64,000 bases of DNA from Cyanophora paradoxa (lineage: Eukaryota > Glaucocystophyceae > Cyanophorales > Cyanophoraceae), in contig QPMI01000521.1 of NCBI GenBank assembly GCA_004431415.1, positions 62,001 through 126,000 of the forward strand. The letters run 5' to 3'. Numbering within the stretch: position 1 is the first letter of the stretch; each line of letters starts with the position of its first letter. Positions 1 to 8,525 of this stretch are shown here, piece after piece. A program made the translations under genes and the position numbers. The notes under the pieces are model-generated. The model did no database searches and was not told the DNA's origin. It saw only the letters and a list, made by a program, of their open reading frames with translations.

Positions 1-1
1 C

Positions 2-136
2 ACAAGGGTATATGCACGAATGTTTCCTCGACGATCACGGAGTGGAACCGCCATTGCACCAACAGGAATGTCCATTTCGATTCCAGCTTACTTAAGCTTG
101 GCTTCTTTACAGTTAGAACCCGACATCTCTTTATAG
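2..136 (+). CDS. 3' end of an upstream gene, partial
   Basis: The frame starting at base 2 is open from the window edge to a TAG at 134-136 and ends ...QLEPDISL. It has a plausible composition (SISIPAYLSLASLQLE) and stops 47 bp before the next ATG, matching the tight packing of this region. The frame of the fibre gene is also open back to base 1, so the assignment is uncertain. No family is recognised. Confidence 0.3.
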   Translation, partial: TRVYARMFPRRSRSGTAIAPTGMSISIPAYLSLASLQLEPDISL

Positions 137-183
137 CATATCAAAGTCTTGATCTGCATTCTTTTATCGAACCATCTACTATC

Positions 184-3100
184 ATGTCTTATCTCCTGAG
201 AAAGCCTGTGCCTCTGCGACGGCCACCAGAATCGCCTGAAGAGGATAGGCTCATTAATATTCGCGTTTTCGGAAGCATTTTGGCTGACTACAATGCTGAC
301 AAAGATATACACCAGACCGAGTTTAATCGCCCAGCTGCGTTAATTCTGCGCAACTCACATGTTGGCGCCCCGGACATTGCACAGAGATTTTGTCTAGGTC
401 CAGCTGAGAACTATGTTGCTGAAATAATTGGATCCAGGGCGTTGCCGCGGCACCTGCGAATTGCCTCCTCAGGCACTGTTTCCAAGTATGATTCTGGTAG
501 ATTAATCTTTAGGCTCCAAAATGATAGAGGGGTCCACACATCAGCTCTACGCCTAATTGATGAATCCAATGCTGTCACAAACAAGACTGCGGCTCACATT
601 ACAGGGCGAATTCTCCTTGGCGAAGATGCAGGAATATCAGTGATAGCATCGCAAATCCAGCCGTTTCCCTGGGATTTACTATATACTGCTGCAAGAGAGA
701 CAAATATTTTGTACGGTTTCGATGTTAATCAAATCGATACCGAGCCAGCCACCAGGTTAGATATTCCTGGATGCACCTTTGGCTCTATCCTGATTGAGGC
801 TGACAGGCACCTGCTCCCGGCATTGCATGATAGATATGACCTAGGGCTTCGAACCAGGCAGTGGCGAAATATTCATGGAACAAGTATTTACCAAGACGGC
901 AAAAAAGTAATCACTGAACCTGAGATAATAAACATTTTCAACTACTACTTTGGACCTATTGTCCCTATACCACCTATACCACCTCTTCCAGGGCTACCAA
1001 AGCCGCCAACGCCGGATGGACCAGGTCGAGAGCGAGTTGCCGATGAGACAATCCCATTTGGTCAAAATATTATATCATGGGAGGCTGTCAGGAATCGTCC
1101 AGTGATAGAACCCTATAAGCATCCACATGAGGAATACCTGCCGCCTGATATTGAAGTTTTCCCACTCGAAATGTACACAGAGCCGGAGGAGCAATTAATT
1201 CCCGACGGATTAGACGTTCAAGAACTCGAGTACGAGCAGCCTGTGATTCCGCATGAGCAGCTGCTTCCAGATGGCTTTGATCCTATTTTCTTCCCCTTGG
1301 AGTTCACAGTGGACTGGGAATCTATTAACTACAAACCTGAGAATTTTCCACCGGAAGATCACAGACATAACTGGGATGAAATCGATAATAAACCGTTGCA
1401 ATTTCCACCAGAAGATCATAGACACGACTGGGATGATATCGATAATAAACCGCTTAAATTTCCTCCAGAGGATCATAGACACGACTGGGGTGACCTTGAT
1501 AATGTTCCGCTTGAATTTCCACCGGAAGATCACAGACACATTTGGAGCGAAATAGATGAGCAGCCCGAGTTCGCAAAGATTGAGCTTCCTGTCACACTAG
1601 CTGTCTCTCTCTACAAATCAATTAACACCCCTGAAAGGTTATATTTGAATGACCACTATGTCCACAGGCAGGGAATTCGTGCTAACACTGACATGTCAGG
1701 CTCTTTGTTTATAAGGATTCCCCGTGGAATGGAGATAGTTGCTGCTGGCGGGAATATCGGTTTGCAGGACACGTTCCCAAGTATTTATGTCACAAACTAC
1801 TACGCCTCTGACATCGAAATGACATCTGTTCTACCTCCTTTGCCTTCACTGCCGTTAGATCCTCTCTCCCATGCTGATTTTCATTCTGCAATCCAGATTA
1901 ATGTAACAGATGTTAGCGATTTAGATTCATCGAGACCGAAATTGGTATTTAGCCGTGAACGCCTTTTACCCGAAGCTTTAATTGGAAACCGAGACGATTA
2001 TAAAAAATGTGAAATAGCATGGATTAAAACGAATTATAATGGTGGAGTTGGCGAGGGAGTTTTAGAAATAAATCAGAGGGCAGCAGCAAAGAACATTCAC
2101 AACGAGACAATATCCAGAGTGGTTACAGAGGATTATCTTCAAGCCCAAAACTACGTAGACGAAGCAGAGCTCGCATTAGTTATTGCAGGTCTAGCTGTGA
2201 CAGGAAATTACCTTCCCTTGACAGGAGGAACTATTGACGGAACAGTGACTGCCGACAACTTTTTTGTTCACACTGAAAATGATCAAGTCTTCCCTGTGAT
2301 TCACCCAGGAGCCGAATACGAAATTCCTATTGATCCTGCTATCATGCCCATCAAAATCGATCTCCCTTCGGATTATGTAGGAAGGGGTGAACTGAAAACC
2401 GTTTCGTTCTCAGGAGACTATAATGATCTTATTAACAAACCTACTGCGGCGAATCTACACCCTGTTGCATTTTCGGGGAGTTTCCTCGATCTTAATAATA
2501 GATCCCACACCCACACAAGAGCAGAGATTACAGATTTCGCACACACTCACACCAAGTCCCAAATAACAGATTTTGCACACTATCACACCCGAGCAGATAT
2601 TACGAATTTCGCCCACACTCATGTTAAATCAGAGATTCTAGATCTTGGAAATGTTGCATATGTTGGGCACACCCACACTAAGGCAGAGATTACAGATCTT
2701 GGAAATGTTGCGTATGTAGGTCACACCCACACAAAGGCAGAGATTACAGATTTTGCACACACTCATGATTGGAATACAGATATTTATAACAAACCAGCGA
2801 TTTTTTCGGGCAACTACAATGACCTGACCAATAAACCCACCCTCGATCCCTTTACAGCTACCACCATCAGAGCGAACAACACAATGTATGTAGGATCAGG
2901 TCAGATTGTAGAACCAGCAGGACCTATGTTTGATGAAACATGGTTTTTCCACAATTCGCAAAATTACTTCGATAAAACCTTACTTGTTCGTGGAAATGCC
3001 TATGCAAGAAACTTTTATGCTATGAACCCTTCAAATAATCAGACTATCAGTAGATGCATTACAGAAGCGGATCTATCCAGTCAACTCAATGCGTATTTTA

Positions 3101-3393
3101 ATGGGAAAATAAAAGCAGGAAAGTATGTTTACACTACTCCTGTTTTGAACTACAATAATTTATATGTGTTCAATCTTACCATCTATTTCAGTAGTGCCTT
3201 TGCTTCTCCTCCTGTTGTGACAGCAACAGTAAGGCATGAAGGGCAGGCAAATGCTACAACACCAGTCATATTTACTGTGAACCTGTTAAATGTTTACAGT
3301 GACTATTTCACATGTGAACTTTTCACTGATCCATATGCAATGGACAATACAGCCAAAACTGTAACAATCCATTACATTGCTGTCGCAATTTAA
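184..3393 (+). CDS. Large virion fibre / tail-fibre-like protein with His-x-His repeats and H-type-lectin-like tip
   Basis: This intact 1,069-residue protein is probably a trimeric virion fibre that binds the host surface. The N-terminal third contains DLGLRTRQWRNIHGTSIY, the phage tail-fibre type of repeat. A Pro-rich linker follows near residues 258-280. Four tandem modules of about 21 residues of the form PPEDHRHDWDDIDNKPL lie at residues 388-465. LPLTGGTIDGTVTADNFFV, a standard phage fibre motif, and FSGDYNDLINKPT follow. Seven HxH units then occur in repeats such as HTHTKAEITDF (nt 2500-2770). In phage T4 gp37 such HxH motifs coordinate metal in the fibre needle. The last 80 residues (NLTIYFSSAFASPPVV ... 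VTIHYIAVAI) resemble an H-type lectin domain. The frame is open upstream to base 1, but ATG 184 follows a possible upstream stop at 136. No intron or frameshift is seen. Fibre identity is strong. Metal binding and lectin activity are inferred. Confidence 0.85.
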   Translation: MSYLLRKPVPLRRPPESPEEDRLINIRVFGSILADYNADKDIHQTEFNRPAALILRNSHVGAPDIAQRFCLGPAENYVAEIIGSRALPRHLRIASSGTVSKYDSGRLIFRLQNDRGVHTSALRLIDESNAVTNKTAAHITGRILLGEDAGISVIASQIQPFPWDLLYTAARETNILYGFDVNQIDTEPATRLDIPGCTFGSILIEADRHLLPALHDRYDLGLRTRQWRNIHGTSIYQDGKKVITEPEIINIFNYYFGPIVPIPPIPPLPGLPKPPTPDGPGRERVADETIPFGQNIISWEAVRNRPVIEPYKHPHEEYLPPDIEVFPLEMYTEPEEQLIPDGLDVQELEYEQPVIPHEQLLPDGFDPIFFPLEFTVDWESINYKPENFPPEDHRHNWDEIDNKPLQFPPEDHRHDWDDIDNKPLKFPPEDHRHDWGDLDNVPLEFPPEDHRHIWSEIDEQPEFAKIELPVTLAVSLYKSINTPERLYLNDHYVHRQGIRANTDMSGSLFIRIPRGMEIVAAGGNIGLQDTFPSIYVTNYYASDIEMTSVLPPLPSLPLDPLSHADFHSAIQINVTDVSDLDSSRPKLVFSRERLLPEALIGNRDDYKKCEIAWIKTNYNGGVGEGVLEINQRAAAKNIHNETISRVVTEDYLQAQNYVDEAELALVIAGLAVTGNYLPLTGGTIDGTVTADNFFVHTENDQVFPVIHPGAEYEIPIDPAIMPIKIDLPSDYVGRGELKTVSFSGDYNDLINKPTAANLHPVAFSGSFLDLNNRSHTHTRAEITDFAHTHTKSQITDFAHYHTRADITNFAHTHVKSEILDLGNVAYVGHTHTKAEITDLGNVAYVGHTHTKAEITDFAHTHDWNTDIYNKPAIFSGNYNDLTNKPTLDPFTATTIRANNTMYVGSGQIVEPAGPMFDETWFFHNSQNYFDKTLLVRGNAYARNFYAMNPSNNQTISRCITEADLSSQLNAYFNGKIKAGKYVYTTPVLNYNNLYVFNLTIYFSSAFASPPVVTATVRHEGQANATTPVIFTVNLLNVYSDYFTCELFTDPYAMDNTAKTVTIHYIAVAI

Positions 3394-3405
3394 CTATTTC
3401 GTAAT

Positions 3406-3411
3406 TATAAA
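3406..3411 (+). promoter_or_regulatory. TATAAA element next to a start codon
   Basis: TATAAA ends one base before the ATG at 3413, in the 19 bp gap after the fibre gene. The same hexamer precedes the next two gene starts (4497 and 5534). No Shine-Dalgarno-like sequence is clear here. A viral promoter is inferred. Confidence 0.35.
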
Positions 3412-3412
3412 G

Positions 3413-4482
3413 ATGACCTCTCTATTAGAAATCCCAAACTATGAACTCGCCGCAAAATCACTTCACAGCACCTCTCATGGAGTAGTTGATTCAACCCCTG
3501 AGTATATTTCCACAGAAACTTCAAGCAATACCTCTTTCACAGAGAATAGTATACTCAGAGTCAAAGAAATTCGATGTGATCGAAATGGAGGCAAGATTAG
3601 AACCACAGGCATTATAATCTCGAATAAAAATCAAGTTCAAGCAGGGCAGGTAGTCCCCGATTCAGCAATATATGATAATGTGGGTGGATTCACCACAGCA
3701 AAGATAGTTACTTTTGATAACACAAGTAATAACTCGGCTCTTGTGGTCAAGAGTGGAGGGCATACATTGGTGATGGAGCAATTGTGGTGGGGACTGTCAC
3801 AGCAAATCAATTTAATGTGAATGGAACAAGTTCATTTACAGGATTGATGACCTTCAATGGTGGACTCTCGGGAACTGTTAGCGTTGAAACTCGAAAAGCA
3901 ACCACAAGAGTTCAAACACCTGAGATAGACAATGGGACAAATGTGAATATGAATTACAAACGAAACGGAGATACCATTTTCACTCTCGAAAAGACAATAA
4001 CAGATCTGAATGTAATCACAATCCCGGAAAATAGTGGTCTGAAACGAACCTATTGTCCAAGAATGAATATATCAAGACAAGCTCCTGGTATGACAGGGAC
4101 AGTAATACTTAACACTGCAACAGCATTTTCCTTTACAGGTGGAGCTTATTTTGTAAACAATGAGGGAAACTTTGCATCCACAAAATTTACAGCTCCTGTT
4201 TCCGGAGTATATAGGGTGTTCTTTGCATGCATGAGAGCTGGCACAACCTCTTATACTCATATTGCTACCAGCATTTATTTAAATGGAAATCCTACAACCC
4301 TCCAAACAAGAGTTTCAATGCCGTCCGCGGGGATTTCTAATACATTTGTAACTCCAATTTCATTTGAAGTTTTACTTTCTCTTATTCAAGGTGACTCCTT
4401 TGATATGCGCAATAGTTCTGGTGCCACTCTTCAATTTGATATCAGATACTATCTTTCTTGTGATCTTGTTAGTGCTACATAA
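3413..4482 (+). CDS. Fibre paralog A with C1q-like tip, interrupted by one frameshift
   Basis: This is the first of four paralogous virion proteins. The conserved N-terminal half contains RVKEIRCDRNGGKIRTT, IISNKNQVQAGQ and VVKSGG. The C-terminal part (NNEGNFASTKFTAPVSGVYR) fits a C1q/TNF-like beta-sandwich, often a trimeric binding tip. The reading frame breaks at about 3757: the sequence has GGG before CAT where paralog B has GGGG, and the protein resumes one frame back (SGG | ...VGTVTANQFNVNGTSS). ATG 3413 was preferred to an upstream TTG at 3377 because that overlaps the previous gene. Whether the missing base is real decay or a read error is unresolved. Confidence 0.7.
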
Positions 4483-4496
4483 TATTATCTGTATAG

Positions 4497-4502
4497 TATA
4501 AA
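4497..4502 (+). promoter_or_regulatory. TATAAA element next to a start codon
   Basis: TATAAA lies two bases before the ATG at 4505, in the 22 bp gap between paralogs A and B. It mirrors the arrangement before paralog A and may be a late-type viral promoter with a very short leader, or a remnant of the duplication that made the pair. Confidence 0.35.
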
Positions 4503-4504
4503 GA

Positions 4505-5543
4505 ATGTCTACACAAATTGCTGTTCCTGTTTTCTGTTATGCCGCCCCAAAAATACATCAACTGAACCATACAGTAACAGATGCAACACCTGGTTTATTT
4601 GCACAGAAACAACAGGGGCTGATTCGTTTTCACAGAACTCTGTGATTAGATGTAAAGAAATTCGATGTGATCGCAATGGGGAAAAGTGAGAACCACAGGT
4701 CTCATTGTATCTAACAAGAACCAAGTCCAATCAGGTCAAATTGTTTCAGATACAGCAATTTATGACAATGTGGGAGGGTTCACCACACCCAAAATAGTTA
4801 CTTTTGATAATACAATTAATAATGCTGCTCTTTCAGTTAGAAGTGGAGGGGCATATATTGGAGATGGGGCAAGGATTGATGGAACTCTAACAGCCAATCA
4901 AGTGAACATTACAGGAACAAGCACATTTACAGGTTCAGTAACAGCCCATGGAGGCATAAGTATTCCAGAAACAACACAATCGATAATAACAGCAACTTCC
5001 AAGGTGGTCACACCTGAAATCGATACAGGAGCAGATGTAAATCTTGTTTTGAAACGCAATAGTGATGTTTTGGCTACTCTTGAAGCCAATCGCTTGACAA
5101 TTAATACAAATTGTTATTTAAAATATGATTTTCAGCCTCGATTTTCTGTTCAACTTAATTATCCTCATGTTGCTACCAGTGAAACTGCTCTTATCAATTG
5201 GGGGGTAGTGTTTGTGAATAATAGGGGGGCATTCAATGTGGGTAATGGTAGGTTCACTGCTCCTGTTGCAGGTCATTACAGATTTACAGCATATACCCAT
5301 TCAACATCAAGTAGTCCAATAAGTCTCTCTTTAAAAGTAAATGACCAAGACCCAGGGGGTCAAAGTATTATAACACAAAATAACTCCACTCTCACGAATA
5401 AACCGCTTTACATTAGTGTAATTCTCAACATTGCTATGGGTGAGTATGTAACACTTGTAACAAATAATGGGGTAGCTACACAAATCGAACAACATTCACA
5501 GGTGAGCTTCTCAGTCTCACATAATTTTCTCTCTATAAAATAG
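4505..5543 (+). CDS. Fibre paralog B with C1q-like tip, interrupted by two frameshifts
   Basis: This is the second fibre paralog and the closest relative of A. It starts at ATG 4505 with the family motif HQLNHTVTDATPGL. The frame then moves back by one base near 4600 (FAQK versus the expected ...TETTGADSF) and again at about 4677, where AATGGGGAAAAG lacks one G relative to the N-G-G-K of paralog A. From RTTGLIVSNKNQVQSGQ the protein is continuous to 5543. Its C-terminus (NNRGAFNVGNGRFTAPVAGH, then LSLKVNDQDPGG and ISVILNIAMGEY) is C1q-like. It overlaps nothing; the next gene begins three bases after its stop. Confidence 0.65.
5534..5539 (+). promoter_or_regulatory. TATAAA element inside the end of paralog B
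   Basis: TATAAA overlaps the last codons of paralog B and lies six bases before the ATG at 5546. It is the third consecutive gene start with this hexamer within 12 bp. Confidence 0.25.
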
Positions 5544-5545
5544 GA

Positions 5546-5809
5546 ATGTCGAATATATACCAAGTGGCTCTCTCAGATATTGAAAAGTTGGGAATGGAAT
5601 ATTGCGCTGCTTCTGTTCAGGATTGGATTGATAATGTTGTTCATAACAGGGCAAGAATCGCAATTGATGATATTGTTCAGAAAGAGATTCAATCTTGCAT
5701 CTCATCAGGGGTTCAGATACCAACCTCTAAGGAAGCGATTGTATTACAGGCATTCCAAAGGGGAACTGTAAAGAAAGGCATCGAGTATAACAATGTCACA
5801 GAAGAGTAG
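5546..5809 (+). CDS. Small virion-cassette protein of a phage tail-associated type
   Basis: This is an intact 87-residue protein. DWIDNVVHNRARIAIDDIVQ in the middle and VQIPTSKEAIVLQAFQRG towards the C-terminus match, from memory, a family of small acidic helical proteins encoded beside tail-fibre genes in marine tailed phages; their function is unknown. It sits two bases after the stop of paralog B and 58 bp before paralog C, so it appears to belong to the same structural cassette. There is no signal peptide or membrane segment. Confidence 0.6.
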   Translation: MSNIYQVALSDIEKLGMEYCAASVQDWIDNVVHNRARIAIDDIVQKEIQSCISSGVQIPTSKEAIVLQAFQRGTVKKGIEYNNVTEE

Positions 5810-5867
5810 CAGAGCTAGCGCTATAGCTTGTCTGCAGCCTATTTTTTTTCTCTCGCGTTTCTATCAA

Positions 5868-6716
5868 ATGACCGAGTACAATCGGGTCCAGCTCCCGATC
5901 TACTCGCTGGGCTCCCCAGCCATCCATATGAGACAGCATGAAGTTAGCGATGCTATTGCTGGATTAGAGTCCACTGAGCGGCCAAATTCAACTAACGCCT
6001 TTGATCAGCGATCAGTGATTCGGTGTAAAGAATTGCGCGCAGATAAAAACTCTGGGGTTGTCAAAACAACTAGATTACTAGTTACAAACGCGAATTTCTC
6101 CCAGCCCATAACAGGGGGAGTTGATTCGTACAGTGTTGACCTCCGAAGCATAAACTACGATCAAAACACTGCTGCTCTCACTGTGCGTTCCGGAGGGGCA
6201 GCTATTACCGGAGCCTGCCGAGTTAGTGGAGGGCTTTCGTCATCGATTGCCATTAATGATGTCCCGGACTTTTCATTAGAGAATGCTGAAAATCGTAAAC
6301 GAGTTCGCATGTATGTACCCTGCTGTGACCTTCCCTATGCACAGGCTTTAGTAGAAGTTGAGATAACAATAGCTAATTCAAGTACACCTAATGGTCTGGA
6401 TGGTGAGAGGTTGCTTTCAAACAGAGAAATCCCTAAAGCATTACAATCTCTCTGCCAAGATCAAAATGATCAGATAGGGCATGTGTACACGTTCTTTGTC
6501 CAAGGTCTTGGGCATGCTGGACGGGGATATGTAGTTCGTAATATCAATACAAGGCATCTTTTCGATTTATACGCTACTGCGATAGGCAGATACTCTATCC
6601 TAATCATCGGCTATCGCTCCGATGTGGCTGCATCAGTGGCTACTAGAGGGCTGAACGTTGATCCAGCACTGAATAATATGTATGAGGAAGGCAATCCGGA
6701 AAATCCTATACCTTGA
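5868..6716 (+). CDS. Fibre paralog C, intact
   Basis: This 282-residue paralog starts at ATG 5868 (MTEYNRVQLPIYSLGSP). An upstream in-frame ATG at 5793 would overlap the preceding gene and add a low-quality leader. It carries the family N-terminus: HMRQHEVSDAIAGLESTE, IRCKELRADKNSGVVKTT, VTNANFSQP and ALTVRSGGAAITGA. The C-terminal half (from FSLENAENRKRVRMYVPCC) differs from the C1q tips of A and B and resembles only paralog D. This is the only one of the four paralogs without a frameshift. A virion surface role is inferred from family and position. Confidence 0.75.
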   Translation: MTEYNRVQLPIYSLGSPAIHMRQHEVSDAIAGLESTERPNSTNAFDQRSVIRCKELRADKNSGVVKTTRLLVTNANFSQPITGGVDSYSVDLRSINYDQNTAALTVRSGGAAITGACRVSGGLSSSIAINDVPDFSLENAENRKRVRMYVPCCDLPYAQALVEVEITIANSSTPNGLDGERLLSNREIPKALQSLCQDQNDQIGHVYTFFVQGLGHAGRGYVVRNINTRHLFDLYATAIGRYSILIIGYRSDVAASVATRGLNVDPALNNMYEEGNPENPIP

Positions 6717-6726
6717 TAAAGAACGT

Positions 6727-7254
6727 TTATGCTTCAGCTGGAAAATTTAGACGGATAAATGAACGATCTGTCTCACTGGTGTGTGCTAGAGCAAAAGCAT
6801 CACGGGCTCTGGCAGCTTGCTCTGCAGTAGAGAAATAGCCAATGTGTTTCTTGCGTCCATCTATTCTAAATTGAGCTCGCCATTTGTTCTTAGATGTGTA
6901 AAAGCTTACTCCTACAAAACCACTCGAATTATTCTTTTGAAGCAATTGATTCAAATTTTGCTGCTTATTTGTAGCCAGGCGGAGGTTCTCACGTCTGTTA
7001 TCTAGTTTATTACAGTTGATGTGATCAATAGAAAACCCTGGATTGATCGCTCCTACTATTAATTGATGCATTGTTGTTGTTGTCCTATTTCCGTTCACAA
7101 TAATACTACATCTAGCATAACCCTTTTTATTAAGATTCCAACGTTTTTCATTAACTAGCTCTGCATCAGCTGCTAATATGAAAGAATGTGCTACTATTCC
7201 ATTTCGCCCGTAAATTGGAATTGCAATCGCTCCATTGGGAATTTCGATCTCCAT
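6727..7254 (-). CDS. HNH endonuclease with AP2-type DNA-binding domain
   Basis: This 175-residue homing-type endonuclease is the only gene on the minus strand of the viral cluster and lies between paralogs C and D. The HNH core is IDHINCNKLDNRRENLRLAT (about residues 76-95), with the usual D-H, N and N-R residues. An AP2-like DNA-binding domain follows (GFVGVSFYTSKNKWRAQFRI, about residues 112-131, then GYFSTAEQAARARDAFAL). Such stand-alone free-riding nucleases are common in phages and large DNA viruses and promote conversion of neighbouring loci. The frame is intact. Confidence 0.9.
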   Translation of the reverse strand: MEIEIPNGAIAIPIYGRNGIVAHSFILAADAELVNEKRWNLNKKGYARCSIIVNGNRTTTTMHQLIVGAINPGFSIDHINCNKLDNRRENLRLATNKQQNLNQLLQKNNSSGFVGVSFYTSKNKWRAQFRIDGRKKHIGYFSTAEQAARARDAFALAHTSETDRSFIRLNFPAEA

Positions 7255-7316
7255 CTGTCTAGCCTTCCTTGTTCCTTGCTTTTTTATGCATTCATTTTCT
7301 TTAAGTCATAACAATA

Positions 7317-8151
7317 ATGGCTGAAGCTGTTGAAAGAATTGTTGTTCCAACTTTAACCCTTGCGGCCCCAGTAAATCACGTCCTGCAGCACGCCATCTCA
7401 GATGACGTCCCCGGCCTACAATCAACGGAGCAGCAGCCAACTCTAAACACCTTCCGAGAAAATCACATTTTACGTTTAGGAGAGGTTCGATGTGACAAAA
7501 ATAATGGCACTATTAAAACGACTAATCTCCTTGTAACTAATGCTAATTTTAATGCGCATTATGGCGATCCTGATAGCTATGACGATGCTAACAAGGTTAA
7601 TACTTTTACCTACGAATCAAGAATAGGAGCTGTGACCTGCAGATTTGGAGGTGCTTATATTGGAGATGGTCTGAGAGTGGGTGGCGCTGCTTGCGCCCCT
7701 ATATTTGTTAATGATCAACCTAACCCTGAAAACACTAATGAAAGAATCAGAACGTATGTTCCTGGTATGAATTTGCCTTATATCATCAAACTATTCACGC
7801 TAAATATAAATGAGCAAACATCGATCGTAGATAACGTTCAGCCACTCGGAAATCACTTCAAGAGTGTTGTTGATATTCCCCCTGATATCTATTTCCTTTG
7901 TAGGAGGAATGATGCTCTCCGGCCAAACATAGCTGTTTTAATCAATCCGATCGACAATTTTGGTGTCGCTTTCCATTCTACTCCAGTGGGGTTGAAGATT
8001 ACCAGTTTATTGTGAGGGCTACGCTCATGGGGGCCTATAAAATTATTCTATTTGCCGAAAGAACAGATGCAATTGCAAATGGTGTCAAGTACGGGAAACG
8101 TTCAATTCGAATCGTTATTTCCCAATTGGTGGGGCTGATCCCAACCCATAG
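7317..8151 (+). CDS. Fibre paralog D, interrupted by two frameshifts
   Basis: The N-terminal 220 residues are in frame and carry the family pattern: NHVLQHAISDDVPGLQSTE, LRLGEVRCDKNNGTIKTT, VTNANF and FGGAYIGDGLRVGG. The frame then slips back by one near 7987 (CAGTGGGGTTG), after which DYQFIVRATLMGAYKIILFA aligns with HLFDLYATAIGRYSILIIGY of paralog C. It slips again near 8093 (TACGGGAAACG), and the protein would end ...GGADPNP at TAG 8149-8151. Both breaks fit one missing G in a G run. The unshifted frame stops at 8015, so the raw gene would be 232 residues. Confidence 0.6.
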
Positions 8152-8182
8152 AATCTTTGTTTTTATATATAGCCCATACTAG

Positions 8183-8525
8183 ATGGATTTGCTCCGTAAA
8201 TGCATGGAGATGTTCCATCTCAACGTCACCAGCAAATTGAAATGCAGCTGCTGCGAGACAACTATTAACCTCGAAATATCTGACACTGAGGGTCGCGCAC
8301 CCCTGATACTCAGCTATCGCCTAATAACACACCTGGGACTTCAAGGTCCAATTCTCCTTTTACACGATCCGACTCACCTGTACCATGGCTTGATTCTGAT
8401 AACCGAAGATCGTCTTGGCCACCCCAAATATCCCAAAGCCCCTGAAAAGAAAGAAGTCCCTGCTATCAAGTTTCAGAAAGGAGAAGACTCCAGTTTCGGA
8501 AAAGCAACCAGATCAAGTGGAATGA
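8183..8525 (+). CDS. Short Ser/Pro-rich protein with basic C-terminus, probably frameshifted twice
   Basis: ATG 8183 opens a frame containing a Cys cluster (KLKCSCCETTINLEIS). The most protein-like reading then moves back one frame at the CCCC run near 8301 into a Ser/Pro/Thr-rich stretch (SRSNSPFTRSDSPVPWLDSD). It moves back again at the CCCC run near 8440 into LKRKKSLLSSFRKEKTPVSE, ending at TGA 8523-8525. Both slips have the same sense as those in the fibre genes. The unshifted frame would run to 8626 into the repeat below, which looks less natural. No family is recognised, so function is unknown. Confidence 0.35.

Noticed and set aside
1210-1539. Antisense frame of 109 residues opposite the fibre repeats
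   Set aside because: It mirrors the PPEDHRH coding repeat on the other strand and has no independent features.
2490-2780. Short regular repeats resembling a CRISPR array
   Set aside because: They are in-frame codon repeats of HTHTKAEITDF units with no constant repeat-spacer lengths.
3750-4690. Programmed -1 ribosomal frameshifting or poly-G phase variation in the fibre genes
   Set aside because: No X-XXY-YYZ slippery heptamer in the right phase is present and the runs are only 3-4 bases, too short for classical phase-variable tracts. Missing bases are simpler.
5793-5867. Upstream start for paralog C
   Set aside because: It would overlap the preceding small gene and add a leader unlike the paralogs. 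ATG 5868 is preferred.
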